A DNA stretch of 6,547 nucleotides from Chloroflexota bacterium. GTDB lineage: Bacteria > Chloroflexota > Dehalococcoidia > Lucifugimonadales > Lucifugimonadaceae. The notes under the pieces were generated by a model. The model was not told where the DNA came from. It was given only the letters and a program-made list of their open reading frames with translations, and made no database searches. Shown here piece after piece: positions 5,743 to 6,547 of this stretch. Positions within the stretch are counted from its first letter, which is position 1. Every line of letters begins with the position of its first letter. The stretch is from assembly GCA_016189845.1 (NCBI GenBank), contig JACPRT010000086.1, positions 1 to 6,547 of the forward strand, in the 5' to 3' direction. A program made the translations under genes and the position numbers.

Positions 5743-6519
5743 TCAGGGAACGGGTTGAAAGCCGTGCCTGGTGAAGACCTCACGAGCTCGAGGACCGCCC
5801 AGATACTCGAGGAACGCGCCGGCTTGCGCCTGGTTGCGGGACGCTGACACGACCGCAGCCGGGTACAAGATGCGGGGGTAGAGTTCGGCGGGCACGACGT
5901 ACACGACCTTCACGCCGCTCATCGCAGCGGCATCGGTCTCGTACACGAATCCGAACTGCGCAGTGCCTGCCGTCACGGCCGCGGCGGCATTCCTGACGTC
6001 GAGGCCGGGTATCAACCGTGGCGAGACGGCATCCCAGACGCCCGCCGCCTCCAGGGCGGCCCTCGCGTACCGTCCCGCGGGGGCCAGCTGAGGGTCGGCG
6101 ATCGCCACCTTGCCAGAATTCTCGGCCGCCAGTTCTGCGAGCGATCCGAGCGCGGTGCCGGACGAGGCTTGCGCGATCACGACCAACCGGTTGGCGGCCA
6201 CGGACCGCCTGCCGCCCGGCACGGTGAAACCTCCCGCTTCCAACGCATCGAGAGGCCCCGCGCCGGCAAAGACGACGGCGTCCGCCGGCGCGCCATTCCT
6301 GATCTGGGCTGCCAGCGAGTCCGACCCCCCGTAGCTGAACCTGACGTCGATCCCGGTCGCCTCCTCATATCCGGTCCCGATCTCGTCCATGACCTCGGTC
6401 AGCGATGCCGCAGCCAGGACCAGGACCTCACCGGTACGTTCGTCCCGTCCGCATGCCGCCCCGGCGGCCAGGAGCAGGAGCGCCCACAGGAGCCAGATGC
6501 GACCTACGGTGCGGGGCAT
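5743..6519 (-). CDS. modA: Molybdate-binding protein ModA, predicted lipoprotein
   Basis: A 258-residue solute-binding protein that captures molybdate (or tungstate) outside the cytoplasmic membrane and hands it to ModB. The N-terminus has R3 and R7, a hydrophobic stretch of W, L and A (8-22) and C23 in AGAAC, which fits a permissive lipobox; mature protein would start at Cys23. Family blocks are LAAASLTEVMDEI (35-47), with S39 the likely first oxyanion ligand; YGGSDSLAAQI (63-73), with S66 or S68 the second; GAPAD (76-80); ADPQLAPAGRYA (141-152); and VRNAAAAVTAG followed by FGFVYETDA, where Y193 matches the conserved binding-site tyrosine. The ATG at 6519 is the only sensible start, since it precedes the signal peptide, but no Shine-Dalgarno is visible in the 28 bases upstream. 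First gene of modABC. Confidence 0.94.
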   Translation of the reverse strand: MPRTVGRIWLLWALLLLAAGAACGRDERTGEVLVLAAASLTEVMDEIGTGYEEATGIDVRFSYGGSDSLAAQIRNGAPADAVVFAGAGPLDALEAGGFTVPGGRRSVAANRLVVIAQASSGTALGSLAELAAENSGKVAIADPQLAPAGRYARAALEAAGVWDAVSPRLIPGLDVRNAAAAVTAGTAQFGFVYETDAAAMSGVKVVYVVPAELYPRILYPAAVVSASRNQAQAGAFLEYLGGPRAREVFTRHGFQPVP

Positions 6520-6526
6520 GCGCAGG

Positions 6527-6547
6527 AGTATAGAAGGTGCCCTATAG
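6527..6547 (-). promoter_or_regulatory. modA promoter -10 region with overlapping ModE-like inverted repeat
   Basis: On the minus strand TATACT (6532-6527) matches the -10 consensus at 5 of 6 bases and ends 7 bases before the modA ATG, so transcription could begin at or next to the A of the start codon. The same bases form half of a perfect inverted repeat, TATAG-N8-CTATA (6529-6546), that is TATA-N10-TATA. From memory, the published ModE operator consensus is CGnTATATA-N6-TATATAnCG, which has the same TATA-N10-TATA spacing. The inner TA pairs and the left outer CG are missing here, and the right flank is cut by the window edge, as is any -35 element. A bound repressor would cover the -10. 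Supported by position and geometry only. Confidence 0.38.

Noticed and set aside
5089..5847. 252-residue + strand frame opposite modB and modA
   Set aside because: Highly charged Arg/Asp/Glu-rich translation typical of the antisense of GC-rich membrane-protein genes; no motif.
3935..6519. Sulfate (cysAWTP) transporter
   Set aside because: There is a single permease of 232 residues with the ModB-type EFGATIVVAGNIPGQTQT segment, ModA-type AAASLT and GAPAD blocks, and a ModC-type C-terminal Mop/TOBE domain.

Overview
This is a GC-rich bacterial chromosomal window, densely coded with short intergenic gaps. No ribosomal or marker gene is present, so I do not assign a phylum. High GC, frequent non-ATG starts (GTG, TTG), clear Shine-Dalgarno sites before most genes and a lipoprotein-type ModA fit many soil bacteria. 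I see no transposase, integrase, tRNA, CRISPR array, tandem repeat or other mark of recent transfer.

Layout. At the left edge lies the 3' two-thirds of an aldo/keto reductase gene on the + strand (1-602). Everything else runs on the minus strand, read from right to left. At the right edge is a molybdate ABC-transporter operon: modA (binding lipoprotein, 6519-5743), modB (permease, 5724-5026) and modC (ATPase, 5029-3935), with 18 bases between modA and modB and a 4-base GTGA overlap between modB and modC. Next comes an orphan class I SAM-dependent methyltransferase (3841-3008). After a 132-base gap comes a serine hydrolase of the class C beta-lactamase/esterase superfamily (2875-1421), followed 30 bases later by a classical short-chain dehydrogenase/reductase (1390-608). 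The SDR converges on the aldo/keto reductase with only 5 bases between their stop codons.

How the genes work together. modABC is a complete high-affinity oxyanion importer: ModA captures molybdate (or tungstate) outside the membrane, ModB forms the channel and ModC hydrolyses ATP. The hydrolase and SDR look like one transcription unit and, with the facing aldo/keto reductase, may form a small hydrolysis and carbonyl/alcohol redox neighbourhood of unknown substrate. The methyltransferase has no obvious functional partner.

The most notable signal is at the right edge. Just upstream of modA is an inverted repeat, TATAG-N8-CTATA, whose TATA-N10-TATA spacing resembles a ModE operator. It overlaps a -10-like TATACT placed so close to the modA ATG that the mRNA could be leaderless. 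Three genes (SDR, hydrolase, methyltransferase) also appear to start downstream of the longest possible reading frame, judged by Shine-Dalgarno placement. I found no convincing new multi-gene system in this window.
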